Shown: positions 1-8,420 of the stretch, piece by piece
Layout of the letters: each line of letters opens with the position of its first letter
How positions within the stretch are numbered: the stretch's first letter is position 1
The notes under the pieces: generated by a model
The model's database searches: none
What the model was told of the DNA's origin: nothing
What the model saw: only the letters and a program-made list of their open reading frames with translations
Assembly (NCBI RefSeq): GCF_003958635.1
Contig: NZ_RSEK01000002.1
Location: 62,001-126,000, forward strand
Length of the DNA stretch: 64,000 nt
Source: Altericroceibacterium xinjiangense
GTDB lineage: Bacteria; Pseudomonadota; Alphaproteobacteria; Sphingomonadales; Sphingomonadaceae
Direction of reading: 5' to 3'
Made by a program: the position numbers and the translations under genes

Positions 1-1581
1 CTGGTCCTTGTAGGTCAGCTTGGTCCGGGACGGCGGCGGCGGGGGAGGCGGCGGAGCCGTGTCGGCTTTCGGCTTCGCTTTCGCGGGCGCGTTGCGCTGC
101 GTGCGTTTCGCCTGCCAGTCCTCGTACCCGCCGGCGACCACATCGACATGGCCCGAGCCATCGAGGCCGAGCGTCACCGTCACCGTGCGGTCGAGAAAGT
201 CGCGGTCGTGGCTGACGATCAGCACGGTGCCATCGTAATCCGCAATCACTTCCTGCAGGAGGTCGAGCGTTTCGAGGTCGAGATCGTTGGTCGGCTCATC
301 CAGCACCAGCAGGTTGGACAAGCGCGAGAATTCCCGCGCCAGCAGCAAGCGGGAGCGTTCGCCGCCCGAAAGCGTACCGACCCGGGCGTCGATCAGCGAA
401 GGATCGAACAGGAAGTCCTTGAGGTAGGCCTGAACGTGCTTGCGGGTGCCGCGCACGTCCACCCAGTCGCCGCCTTCGGCCAGAATGTCGCGCACGCGTT
501 TTTCCGGTGAAAGCAGGCTGCGCTGCTGGTCCACCATCACCCCGCTCAGGGTTTTGGCCAGCGTGATCGTACCCTCGTCCGGCTCAAGTTCGCCGGTCAG
601 CATCTTCAGCAGGGTGGTCTTGCCCGCCCCGTTCGCGCCGACGATGCCGATCCGGTCGCCCCGCTGAATGCGCAAGGTGAAGTCCTTGATGATCGTGCGG
701 TCTTCGTACCGCTTGGTCACGTTCTCGGCGACGATGACGGCCTTGGTCTTCACCTCGTCGCTGACGAGCTTCATCTTCGCCGTGCCCGCCGGGCTGATCA
801 TCGATGCGCGCTGGGCGCGCATCTGCCACAGCTTTTCCAGCCGGCCCTGGTTGCGCTTGCGCCGCGCGGTTACCCCGCGTTCAAGCCAGTGCGCCTCGAT
901 CTTCAGCTTGGCGTCGAGCTTGTCCGCCGCACGCGCTTCCTCGGCATAGACTTGCTCTTCCCATGCCTCGTACCCGCCGAACCCGATTTCCTTGCGCCGC
1001 AAGCCTCCGCGATCCATCCACACCGTCGCGCGCGTCAGCCGCTTCAGGAACGTCCGGTCGTGGCTGATGGTGACGAATGCGCCGTTGTAGCGCTGCAGCC
1101 AGCTTTCCAGCCAGTCGATCGCCGCGAGGTCGAGGTGGTTGGTCGGCTCGTCCAGCAGCAGCAAGTCCGGGTCCTGCGCCAGCGCGCGGGCGATGGCGGC
1201 GCGCCGCCGCTCGCCTCCGCTGGCGCTTGCCGCCTCCCGCTCCATGTCGATGCCGAGCTGGTCGGCGATTGCTTCCACTTCGTGGCGGGCAGGGGCATCC
1301 GTGCCGGACAGCGCAAAGTCCATCAGGGTATCGCAGGCGGTAAAGCGCGGCTCCTGTTCCAGCAGGACGATCTTCAAGCCGGGTTTCAGCGTGCGCAGCC
1401 CCCGGTCGGATTCGATCTCGCCCGCGATCAGGCGCAGCAGCGTCGTCTTGCCCGCACCGTTGCGCCCGATCAGCGCCAGCCGGTCACGCGGGCCGATGAA
1501 CAGGTTAAGGTCCTGGAACAGCCAGCCGCTGCCTTGCTGAAGGCCAAGGCCTTCCCAACTGAGGATCGGAGCTTCCGCCAT
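1..1581 (-). CDS. uup: ABC-F family ATPase, Uup-like (3' end outside window)
   Basis: Translates to 527 residues from an ATG at 1581 and runs off the left edge without a stop. It has two ATP-binding cassettes and no membrane segments: first Walker A GRNGAGKT (about residues 39-46), signature SGGERRR, Walker B LLLLDEPTNHLD; second Walker A GANGAGKT, signature LSGGERSR, Walker B LLVLDEPTNDLD. The inter-domain linker is long, basic and helical, as in ABC-F proteins. After the second cassette a proline-rich stretch (seven prolines) leads towards the C-terminal coiled coil expected of Uup. ABC-F proteins act in the cytoplasm on ribosomes or on branched DNA (Uup) rather than in transport. Uup is preferred over EttA because of the C-terminal extension; the exact subfamily is an inference. 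Confidence 0.9.
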   Translation of the reverse strand, partial: MAEAPILSWEGLGLQQGSGWLFQDLNLFIGPRDRLALIGRNGAGKTTLLRLIAGEIESDRGLRTLKPGLKIVLLEQEPRFTACDTLMDFALSGTDAPARHEVEAIADQLGIDMEREAASASGGERRRAAIARALAQDPDLLLLDEPTNHLDLAAIDWLESWLQRYNGAFVTISHDRTFLKRLTRATVWMDRGGLRRKEIGFGGYEAWEEQVYAEEARAADKLDAKLKIEAHWLERGVTARRKRNQGRLEKLWQMRAQRASMISPAGTAKMKLVSDEVKTKAVIVAENVTKRYEDRTIIKDFTLRIQRGDRIGIVGANGAGKTTLLKMLTGELEPDEGTITLAKTLSGVMVDQQRSLLSPEKRVRDILAEGGDWVDVRGTRKHVQAYLKDFLFDPSLIDARVGTLSGGERSRLLLAREFSRLSNLLVLDEPTNDLDLETLDLLQEVIADYDGTVLIVSHDRDFLDRTVTVTLGLDGSGHVDVVAGGYEDWQAKRTQRNAPAKAKPKADTAPPPPPPPPSRTKLTYKDQ

Positions 1582-1696
1582 TCGCGGGCAGGTAGGGACT
1601 CGCGGACCAACCGGCAATGGCAAAGCCGCTGCATCGCACTCTGCACCGGCGGCAACATTCACGCACGGTTCAATGGACCGGGCCTAGGGGCGGGGC

Positions 1697-1999
1697 ATGC
1701 GCAAGCCGATCCTGACCCTGACCGCCGCCGTGTTCATGAGCGGCCTCTCCTTCTCCCCCGGCTTTGCCCAGGCGCATGACGAGCAGCAGCACGCGCGCAA
1801 GGAAATGCGGTCAGGCACCCTGATGCCGCTGCGTGAGATCGAGCAGAAGATCCTGCCGCAGATGGCCGGGCACGAATACCTCGGCCCCTCGTACGATCCG
1901 GCCGCGATGGCCTATCGCCTCAAGTTCATTCGCAGCGGCAAAGTCGTGTTTCTCGATGTCGATGCGCGCACCGGCAAGGTGCTTGCCCGTTCCCGCTGA
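1697..1999 (+). CDS. PepSY-like periplasmic protein
   Basis: 100 residues. The N-terminus is a clear signal peptide (basic start, hydrophobic core to about residue 22, cleavage near AQA-HD). The mature part (LREIEQKILPQMAGHEYLG...YRLKFIRSGKVVFLDVDARTGKVLARSR) has the pattern of a single PepSY domain, including the terminal strand with V-D-A-R-T-G-x-V. PepSY proteins are small periplasmic modules often found beside two-component systems or peptidases. Here a response regulator and sensor kinase follow about 100 bp downstream on the same strand, so it may modulate or respond to that kinase. The family call is from sequence pattern; the link to the kinase is inference. Confidence 0.75.
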   Translation: MRKPILTLTAAVFMSGLSFSPGFAQAHDEQQHARKEMRSGTLMPLREIEQKILPQMAGHEYLGPSYDPAAMAYRLKFIRSGKVVFLDVDARTGKVLARSR

Positions 2000-2036
2000 A
2001 GGGTTTCATGAACGGCCCGATGAAACAGGCGCGCGG

Positions 2037-2065
2037 TTGACGCGTTCCTTAACAGAGCCCACATC
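2037..2065 (+). promoter_or_regulatory. possible promoter of the two-component operon
   Basis: TTGACG (2037-2042), 17-bp spacer, CACATC (2060-2065), in the gap between the PepSY-like gene and the response regulator. The -35 is good and the -10 is poor, so this is tentative. Confidence 0.3.
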
Positions 2066-2097
2066 TCGGGCCGCGTGAAGACAGGGGACCGGCAACA

Positions 2098-2778
2098 ATG
2101 CGCATTCTGATCGTCGAGGACGAGCCCACTCTCGGGGAACAGCTGAAGTCGACCCTTGAACAGAACGGCTACGCCGTCGACTTGTCGACCGATGGAGAGG
2201 ACGGACACTTCCTCGGCGCGTCCGAGGATTACGACGCCGTCGTGCTCGATCTCGGACTGCCGGAGATCGACGGGCTGACCGTGCTCGGCATGTGGCGCAA
2301 GGAAGGGCGCAACTTCCCCGTGCTGGTGCTGACCGCGCGCGACAGCTGGTCGGACAAGGTCGCCGGTCTCGATGCCGGGGCCGACGATTACCTCGCCAAG
2401 CCATTCCAGACGGAGGAACTGATTGCCCGCCTCCGCGCGCTGATCCGGCGCGCGTCGGGCAATGCCTCGTCCGAACTGATCGCCGGCGACGTCCGGCTGG
2501 ATACCCGGTCCGGCCGCGTCACCCGGGCGGGAGAGCCGGTCAAGCTGACCGCGCAGGAATACAAGCTGCTGAGCTACCTGATGCACCACAAGGGCAAGGT
2601 CGTCAGCCGCACCGAACTGATCGAACATATCTACGATCAGGATTTTGACCGCGATTCGAACACGATCGAGGTTTTCGTCACCCGCATCCGGAAGAAGCTG
2701 GGTGCCAACGTGATCACCACCATCCGTGGCCTTGGCTACAGCCTCGACGACCCCGACGAACCCCACCGCGGCGAGTGA
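2098..2778 (+). CDS. OmpR/PhoP-family response regulator
   Basis: 226 residues, the standard length for the OmpR class. The receiver domain (about 1-115) has the acidic pocket E7/D8, phospho-acceptor D51 (VVLDLGLP), T79 and K101 (LAKPF). The C-terminal winged-helix DNA-binding domain (about 125-220) has the typical LTAQEYKLLSYLM and RTELIEHIYD helices, IEVFVTRIRKKL recognition region and final TIRGLGYSL hairpin. It binds DNA when phosphorylated by the kinase encoded immediately downstream, whose reading frame overlaps its 3' end. The DxxSDKVAGLDAGADDYLAKPF signature resembles PhoP/PmrA-type regulators. The regulon cannot be told from the sequence. Confidence 0.95.
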   Translation: MRILIVEDEPTLGEQLKSTLEQNGYAVDLSTDGEDGHFLGASEDYDAVVLDLGLPEIDGLTVLGMWRKEGRNFPVLVLTARDSWSDKVAGLDAGADDYLAKPFQTEELIARLRALIRRASGNASSELIAGDVRLDTRSGRVTRAGEPVKLTAQEYKLLSYLMHHKGKVVSRTELIEHIYDQDFDRDSNTIEVFVTRIRKKLGANVITTIRGLGYSLDDPDEPHRGE

Positions 2779-4213
2779 GGCCCGGCCCGCAGACGCGCCT
2801 CGCGCCGCTGCGGACGGACCATCGCGCCCGGAGCAGGAACAGGTGACCGTCGCGGCCGGGCCGCTGCACACGGGCAGCCTTGCCCGGCGGATGATGCTGA
2901 TCGCGGCGGGCTGGATCTTCATCCTGCTGCTGGTCGGCGGTCTCGCGCTCGATCGTACGCTCACATCGCTGGTGACGCAGCAATTCGACGAACAGCTCGA
3001 CTACATGCTCACCGCGATGATCGCTTCGGCGGAAGTCGGGGACGATGGCGATGTCTATTTCAACCGGCCCTTGGGCGATCAGCGGTTCCTTGAGCCGAAC
3101 AGCGGTCTCTACTGGCAGATCAGCGGAGAGGGCCGCGAGGATTTCCCCTCCCGTTCCCTGTGGGACCGCAGCCTGACGGTCCCGGGGGCGGAGCTCGCGG
3201 ACTTCGAACCGCACCACTACGATTCCGACGAATTTTCAGGGGAGCCGCTGCGGGTCGCCGCCCGGTCCATCGTCCTGCCCGGCAGCGACACGCGGTGGTG
3301 GTTCATCGTCGGCGCCGCGCGCGATTCGCTGAACGCGCAGATCGCCAGCATCCGCGCGATCCTGGCGTGGAGCTTCGCCGTGCTCGGCATCGGCTTGTTC
3401 GTGATGGCGGGCTTGCAGACCTTGTACGGCCTTGGCCCGCTGCGCCGCATCCGCCAGGCCATCGCCCGGATACGCACCGCAGGCACCAACCGGGTGACCG
3501 ACCCCCTGCCGCTGGAAGTCCAGCCGATGGTGGAGGAACTGAATGCGCTGCTCGCCCACTCGGAACGGCAGGCGGAAGAAGCGCGGACCCACGCCGGCAA
3601 CCTCGCGCACGCGCTCAAGACCCCGCTGACCGTCCTGACCAACGCCGCCAGCGCCCAGTCGCCCAATTTGGACGAAACCGTGCTGCGCGAAGCCTCCGTA
3701 ATGCGTCGGCAAGTCGATCATCACCTTGCCCGCGCCCGCGCGGCCGGGCGGCGCGCGGTCGGCCTTGCCCGCGCCAACGTGCTGGAAAGCGCCGAAGCGG
3801 TGGAACGGGCGGTAGCCCGGCTCTATCCGCAAGTGCGGTTCGACATCGCCGGGTCCAGCGCGGCGGAAGTCGCGATCGAGCGGCAGGATCTCGATGAGTT
3901 GGTCGGCAACGTGATCGAGAACGCAGCCAAGTACGGCGGCGGCAGCGTGTTCGTCACCGTCGATGCCGAACCGGAGGCCGAATGCTGCGTCGTCTGGGTG
4001 GAGGACGATGGATCGGGCATTCCCGAAAGCCAGCGGCAATCCATCTTCCAGCGCGGGGCGCGGCTCGATACGGAAAAACCGGGTACCGGGCTTGGCCTTG
4101 CGATCGTGCGCGATGTGGTGGAAATCTACGGCGGATCGGTCAGCCTGGCGGAAAGCGAGGATCTGGGCGGGCTGCTGGTCAGGCTCTGCCTGCCGCGCGC
4201 TCCTGCGGAATAG
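2726..4213 (+). CDS. PhoQ-like sensor histidine kinase
   Basis: Inner-membrane partner of the preceding regulator. In the longest frame (GTG at 2726, 495 residues) it has TM1 at about 57-75, a periplasmic sensor region to about 208, TM2 at about 209-230, then HisKA and HATPase domains. The H-box is NLAHALKTPL with His295; N-box NVIENAAKYG, G1 box VEDDGSGIP and G2 box GTGLGLAIV are all present, so it should be active. The HALKTPL H-box and short periplasmic loop resemble PhoQ-class kinases. The start is uncertain: GTG at 2843, preceded by an AGGA-like site and removing the Ala/Pro-rich N-terminal 39 residues, would give 456 residues and no overlap with the regulator. I give the maximal extent. 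Confidence 0.92.
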   Translation: MALATASTTPTNPTAASEARPADAPRAAADGPSRPEQEQVTVAAGPLHTGSLARRMMLIAAGWIFILLLVGGLALDRTLTSLVTQQFDEQLDYMLTAMIASAEVGDDGDVYFNRPLGDQRFLEPNSGLYWQISGEGREDFPSRSLWDRSLTVPGAELADFEPHHYDSDEFSGEPLRVAARSIVLPGSDTRWWFIVGAARDSLNAQIASIRAILAWSFAVLGIGLFVMAGLQTLYGLGPLRRIRQAIARIRTAGTNRVTDPLPLEVQPMVEELNALLAHSERQAEEARTHAGNLAHALKTPLTVLTNAASAQSPNLDETVLREASVMRRQVDHHLARARAAGRRAVGLARANVLESAEAVERAVARLYPQVRFDIAGSSAAEVAIERQDLDELVGNVIENAAKYGGGSVFVTVDAEPEAECCVVWVEDDGSGIPESQRQSIFQRGARLDTEKPGTGLGLAIVRDVVEIYGGSVSLAESEDLGGLLVRLCLPRAPAE

Positions 4214-4234
4214 CCCGCTTCGCTACCCGCGCGA

Positions 4235-4576
4235 TCAGGCGCGCCGGGCGCGCTCGTGGTGCCGGATCACTTCCTCGATCACGAAGCGAATGAACTTCTC
4301 GCTGAATTCCGGGTCCAGATCGGCTTCCTCGGCCAGCTTGCGCAGGCGCTGAATCTGCCGTTCCTCCCGCGAAGGATCGGCCGGGGGGAGCTGGGCCTGC
4401 GCCTTGTATTCGCCCACGGCCTGCGTGATGCGGAATCGTTCCGCCAGCATGTGGATCAGCGCCGCGTCGATGTTGTCGATGCTGCGGCGAAAGCCGGCAA
4501 GCATCGGGTCGGCTGGGGAGCCGGCTGTGTCGTCTGACCGCGGATTGTTCATCGAAACCTGTAGTTGGCTGGCCAT
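4235..4576 (-). CDS. AroQ-class chorismate mutase
   Basis: 113 residues, all-helical, no signal peptide. The pattern FRRSIDNIDAALIHMLAERFRITQAVGEYKA, then R-x-x-Q-x-x-R...F-x-x-x-I-x-E-V-I-x-x-H, matches the AroQ fold: first-helix Arg and I-D-x-x-D, and a K in the second part of the active site (GEYKAQ). It converts chorismate to prephenate for Phe/Tyr synthesis in the cytoplasm. It is monofunctional, not fused to prephenate dehydratase. An internal ATG at 4552 is an alternative start. It ends 21 bp after the kinase gene (convergent) and is divergent from the polyprenyl synthase, sharing a repeat-bearing promoter region. Confidence 0.88.
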   Translation of the reverse strand: MASQLQVSMNNPRSDDTAGSPADPMLAGFRRSIDNIDAALIHMLAERFRITQAVGEYKAQAQLPPADPSREERQIQRLRKLAEEADLDPEFSEKFIRFVIEEVIRHHERARRA

Positions 4577-4588
4577 GCGCGCACGCTA

Positions 4589-4643
4589 GCAGCAATTGGG
4601 CGCTTGCCAAGCGCAAGGCAGCAACTGCGCGCTTGCCAAGTGC
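4589..4643. repeat. tandem dyad repeat in a divergent promoter region
   Basis: Two 26-bp direct copies, 4589-4614 and 4618-4643 (29-bp period), differ at only three positions. Each contains the dyad CGCTTG-C-CAAG; in copy 1 it is a complete inverted repeat GCGCTTG-C-CAAGCGC. The repeat fills most of the 93 bp between the chorismate mutase start and the polyprenyl synthase start. Phased tandem dyads at a divergent promoter are typical of an operator for a dimeric regulator. The regulator is unknown. Confidence 0.6.
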
Positions 4644-4669
4644 GGGCAGGGGCTCCATGTGCACGGGCG

Positions 4670-5680
4670 ATGAGTGCACAGGTCGCCACGCTGCCCCGGA
4701 AGGAGCCCTCGCTGGCTCCCATGCTCAACCTTACCGCGACCGCGATGAATTCGGTCAACGCGGTGATCCTCGATCGGATGCAAAGCGAAATTCCGCTGAT
4801 CCCGGCGCTGGCCGGGCATCTGATTTCGGGCGGGGGCAAGCGAATGCGCCCGATGCTGACCATCGCCGGGGCGGAACTGGTCGGGTATCAGGGCACGCGC
4901 CACCACAAGCTGGCCGCCGCGGTCGAGTTCATCCACACCGCTACCCTGCTGCACGATGACGTTGTCGACGGGTCCGAAACTCGCCGCGGCCGGGAAACCG
5001 CAAACATCGTGTTCGGCAATCCGGCAACGGTGCTGGTGGGCGATTTCCTGTTCTCGCGTGCGTTTGAGCTAATGGTCGAAGACGGCAGCCTGCGAGTGCT
5101 GAAGATCCTTTCGTCCGCCAGCGCGGTGATCGCGCAAGGGGAAGTCGATCAGCTGACCGCCCAGCGCAAGATCGAAACCACCCAGGAACATTACCTCGAC
5201 ATCATCGGCTCCAAGACGGCCGCGCTGTTCGCCGCTGCAAGCCGGATCGCGGCCGTGGTCGCCGAATGCGGCGAAGCGCAGGAGCAGGCGCTCGACGATT
5301 ACGGGCGCAATCTCGGCATCGCCTTCCAGCTGGTCGACGATGCGATCGATTACGATTCCGACCGGGCCGAAATGGGCAAGGACCAGGGCGACGATTTCCG
5401 CGAAGGCAAGATGACCCTGCCGGTGATCCTCGCCTATGCGCGCGGGGACGCCGAAGAACGCCGGTTCTGGCAGGATGCGATTGCGGGCTTCCGCAATTCG
5501 GATGAGGATCTGGCCCATGCGATCGAGCTGATCGGGCGCCACGATGCGGTCGCCGCCACCCGGGAACGCGCCCGCCACTTCATCCAGCGCGCCTGCGATG
5601 CCTTGTCGATCTTCCCCGACAACAAGGCCCGCACCGCCATGATCGAAGCGGCCCAGTTCGTGATCCGGCGCAGTTCGTGA
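4670..5680 (+). CDS. long-chain polyprenyl diphosphate synthase (IspB/DdsA type)
   Basis: 336 residues from the ATG at 4670. Trans-prenyltransferase fold with GGGKRMRP, first Asp-rich motif LLHDDVVD and second QLVDDAIDYD. The residues before the first DDxxD are small or neutral, as in long-chain synthases, so the product is likely the C40-C50 side chain of ubiquinone (ubiquinone-10 is usual in sphingomonads). It adds isopentenyl diphosphate units in the cytoplasm. A longer frame reaches 4565, but the extra residues overlap the chorismate mutase start and look non-coding. It is not an FPP synthase because the two aromatic residues expected before the first motif are absent. Confidence 0.92.
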   Translation: MSAQVATLPRKEPSLAPMLNLTATAMNSVNAVILDRMQSEIPLIPALAGHLISGGGKRMRPMLTIAGAELVGYQGTRHHKLAAAVEFIHTATLLHDDVVDGSETRRGRETANIVFGNPATVLVGDFLFSRAFELMVEDGSLRVLKILSSASAVIAQGEVDQLTAQRKIETTQEHYLDIIGSKTAALFAAASRIAAVVAECGEAQEQALDDYGRNLGIAFQLVDDAIDYDSDRAEMGKDQGDDFREGKMTLPVILAYARGDAEERRFWQDAIAGFRNSDEDLAHAIELIGRHDAVAATRERARHFIQRACDALSIFPDNKARTAMIEAAQFVIRRSS

Positions 5681-5786
5681 TCCGGCGCGGCTGCTGAACC
5701 CGCCGCCGCTTCCCTACACCGGGCAGACGGTGGCAGACGAATCGAATGCCTGCGCCTTTCTCTTCCCCGCCGCGTCTCCGGCCGCT

Positions 5787-5834
5787 CCCGCCGGCGCATC
5801 ATTGTTGCGCCGGCGGGAAAGAACATTTTATTTT
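5787..5834 (+). terminator. strong hairpin with AT-rich tail after the polyprenyl synthase
   Basis: A perfect 12-bp stem (5787-5798 with 5806-5817) with 7-nt loop TCATTGT, followed after seven bases by TTTTATTTT. It sits about 105 bp after the stop. It resembles a rho-independent terminator, but its loop and tail are also the left end of the 145-nt repeated element, so its main role is uncertain. Confidence 0.5.
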
Positions 5835-5938
5835 CCTCGCGTGGGGAGAGGCGTCACTTTTCAGCACCAAGATACTGAAACCGTGAGGAAAAGTCGGGTG
5901 ACACCGGGGTGTAGGACATGTCAGGTGTGTCAACCTCG
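5794..5938 (+). repeat. 145-nt dispersed element, copy A
   Basis: Matches copy B (61721-61865) with exactly the same length. Left block: a hairpin with shared ATTGT loop, then ATTGTTGCG...AAGAA.ATTTTATTT (26/33 identical from 5801). Right block 5898-5938: 36 of 41 bases identical, containing GTGTAGGAC and TGTCAGGTGTGTCAAC, with TGACAC...GTGTCA and GACATGTC dyads. The 60-odd bases between are not conserved. Copy A lies between the polyprenyl synthase and hrpB, its right end 9 bp before the chosen hrpB start. It could be a mobile palindromic repeat, a small RNA or a protein-binding array. Confidence 0.65.
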
Positions 5939-5947
5939 GTCCGCGGC

Positions 5948-8389
5948 ATGAGCGACGACCTGCCGATCCACGCGGTCCTCCCGGACGTGCTTGCAGCGCT
6001 GCGCCAGCGCAGCTCTGCGGTGCTGATCGCCCCGCCGGGCGCGGGCAAGACCACCGCAGTCGCTCCGGCTCTGCTGGATCAGGACTGGTGCAGCGGCACG
6101 GTGATCCTGCTCAGCCCGCGCCGGGTCGCCGCCCGCGCTGCGGCAGAACGGATCGCCAGCCTGCTGGGTGAACCTGTGGGGGAGCGGGTTGGCTACCTCA
6201 CCCGGCTCGACAGCAAACGCTCCGCCGCCACCCGCATCATGGTTGTGACGGAGGCGATCTTCGTCTCCCAGATCCTGTCCGATCAGGAGCTTTCCGGCGT
6301 CTCCGCCATCCTGTTCGACGAAGCACACGAACGGCATCTCGACAGCGATCTCGGCCTCGCGCTGGCGCTGGAAAGCCAGGCGGTCCTGCGGGAAGACCTG
6401 CGGATCTTGGTGATGTCGGCCACCATCGACGGCGCGCGCTTCGCCCGTCTGCTCGGCGGCAATGCCCCGGTGATCGAAAGCGAAGGCAAGGCCTACCCCT
6501 TGCGGATCGAATGGTTCGGCAGCCGCCCTGAACTGCGCATCGAAGACGCGATGGCGAGCGCGATCCTCACCGCCTGGCGAGAGGAGGAAGGGGACATCCT
6601 CGCCTTCCTCCCCGGCGTACGGGAGATCGAACGGACGCGGGAACGGCTGGTCGAACGCCTCGCCGAAGCGCTCATCCTCCCGCTCCACGGGCAAGTCGAT
6701 CCCGCCGCGCAGCGCATGGCGATCCGGCGCGATTCGCAAGGGCGGCGGCGAATCGTGCTGGCGACCAGCATCGCGGAAACCTCGATCACGCTGGAAGGCG
6801 TTTCGGTGGTGGTCGACAGCGGGCTTACCCGGCGCGCGGAATTCGATCTGGCGGCGGGCACGACCCATCTCGTCACCCACCGCGCCAGCCAGGCCTCGGC
6901 CGCCCAGCGTGCGGGCCGCGCCGCGCGGCAAGGGCCGGGGGCCGCCTATCGCTTGTGGGAAGAAGCCGCACACGCCGGGCGCCCGCCGTTCGATCCGCCG
7001 GAAATGGTCACCGCCGATCTGGCCCCGCTCACGCTTGCGCTGGCGCAGTGGGGCGTGGCCGACCCCGCCTCGCTGCCGTGGCTCGATCCGCCGCCGGAGA
7101 CGGCGCTGTCCGCTGCCCGCACGCGCTTGCAGACGCTCGGCGCACTCGATGCGGACGGCCGGATCACGCCGCACGGGCAGAAAATCGCCGCCCTGCCGAT
7201 GGCGCCGTGGCAAGCTGCGATGCTGCTGTTCGGCGCACAGCACGCGGCGGAACGGGACGCCGCCCGGCTGGCGCTCCTGCTGCAGGAACGCGGCCTCGGC
7301 GGGCGAGGGGAGGACCTCGGCGCCCGGTTGTCTCGCTGGAACGCGGACCGAAGCCCGCGCGCCGATGCCTCGCGCAAGCTGGCGGACGGCTGGGCGAAGC
7401 GCGCGAGGGCGCAGGTCCCCGCCGGCAAGGAGAAGGGGAGGGAGGCGGTTCCCCCCGGCATTCTCCTCGCGACGGCGTTGCCCGACAATCTCGCCCGCCG
7501 CCGCGATGCGTCGGGGGAAACCTGGCTCTCGGCCGGCGGGCGCGGCTACCAGCTCGATCCGGCGTCGCCGCTGGCCCGGGCGGAATGGCTCGCCATCGGG
7601 GATGCGCAAGGACAAGCAAAAGCAGCGCGGATCACGGCCGCGGTGCCGCTGACGACTGCAGAAGTGGAGCAGTGGCAGTCCAGCCGGGTCGAGCGGCGCT
7701 CGACCCTCCGCTGGACCGGGGACCGCCTTGAAGCGCGGCTGGAACGGCGGCTCGGCGCGATTACGCTCGCCACGGGGCCCGACTCGCGCCCCGACGAGGA
7801 TGCCATTGCCGCGCTGCTTGTGGATAAAGCTGTGGGAAACGCCGGGGAAAACCTGGGGGAGATCCTTCCTGCAGAACTGATCGCCCGCGCCCGCTTTGCA
7901 GGCATCGAAGCGCTTCAGCCCGAAAGATTGGCCGAGACCGCGGATCAGTGGCTCGCGCCGTTGCTCACCGGGCGCCGCGATCTGGCCGTGCCCAAAGGCG
8001 CGGTGACGGACGCGTTGCTCGGGATGCTCGACTGGGACACGCGGCAGCGGCTCGACAAGCTGGCCCCGCGTGAATTCGCCACCCCCGCCGGAACCCGGCA
8101 CGCGATCGACTATGCGGGGGAGGGTGCCCCCTCGGTCGAAGTGCGGGTCCAGGCGCTGTTCGGACTGGACCGTCAGCCGATGATCGGGACCACGCCGCTG
8201 CTGCTCCAGCTGACCAGCCCCGCCGGGCGGCCGATCCAGGCGACCCGCGACTTGCCCGGCTTCTGGCGCGGAAGCTGGCAGGACGTGCGCAAGGAGATGA
8301 AGGGCCGGTACCCCAGGCACCGCTGGCCGGATGAACCCTGGGCCGAAGTCGCCAGTCTCAAGACGAAGAATGCGTTCGAGCGCTCTTGA
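5948..8389 (+). CDS. hrpB: ATP-dependent RNA helicase HrpB
   Basis: 813 residues from ATG at 5948, the normal HrpB length. DEAH-box superfamily 2: motif I PPGAGKTTAV, motif II FDEAHERHLDSD, motif III MSATID, motif V ATSIAETSITLEGV and motif VI QRAGRAARQGPG. Helicase-associated domain 2 and the HrpB-specific C-terminal domain follow, ending with a characteristic KEMKGRYPRHRWPDEPW. HrpB unwinds RNA in the cytoplasm; its physiological role is poorly defined. An upstream in-frame ATG at 5918 lies inside the repeated element and would add ten residues (MSGVSTS...); the later start, matching the family, is preferred. It is followed 31 bp later by the NDUFS4 homologue. Confidence 0.95.
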   Translation: MSDDLPIHAVLPDVLAALRQRSSAVLIAPPGAGKTTAVAPALLDQDWCSGTVILLSPRRVAARAAAERIASLLGEPVGERVGYLTRLDSKRSAATRIMVVTEAIFVSQILSDQELSGVSAILFDEAHERHLDSDLGLALALESQAVLREDLRILVMSATIDGARFARLLGGNAPVIESEGKAYPLRIEWFGSRPELRIEDAMASAILTAWREEEGDILAFLPGVREIERTRERLVERLAEALILPLHGQVDPAAQRMAIRRDSQGRRRIVLATSIAETSITLEGVSVVVDSGLTRRAEFDLAAGTTHLVTHRASQASAAQRAGRAARQGPGAAYRLWEEAAHAGRPPFDPPEMVTADLAPLTLALAQWGVADPASLPWLDPPPETALSAARTRLQTLGALDADGRITPHGQKIAALPMAPWQAAMLLFGAQHAAERDAARLALLLQERGLGGRGEDLGARLSRWNADRSPRADASRKLADGWAKRARAQVPAGKEKGREAVPPGILLATALPDNLARRRDASGETWLSAGGRGYQLDPASPLARAEWLAIGDAQGQAKAARITAAVPLTTAEVEQWQSSRVERRSTLRWTGDRLEARLERRLGAITLATGPDSRPDEDAIAALLVDKAVGNAGENLGEILPAELIARARFAGIEALQPERLAETADQWLAPLLTGRRDLAVPKGAVTDALLGMLDWDTRQRLDKLAPREFATPAGTRHAIDYAGEGAPSVEVRVQALFGLDRQPMIGTTPLLLQLTSPAGRPIQATRDLPGFWRGSWQDVRKEMKGRYPRHRWPDEPWAEVASLKTKNAFERS

Positions 8390-8420
8390 TTTCGCCTTCG
8401 AATAGCAGGAAAGCACCCCC

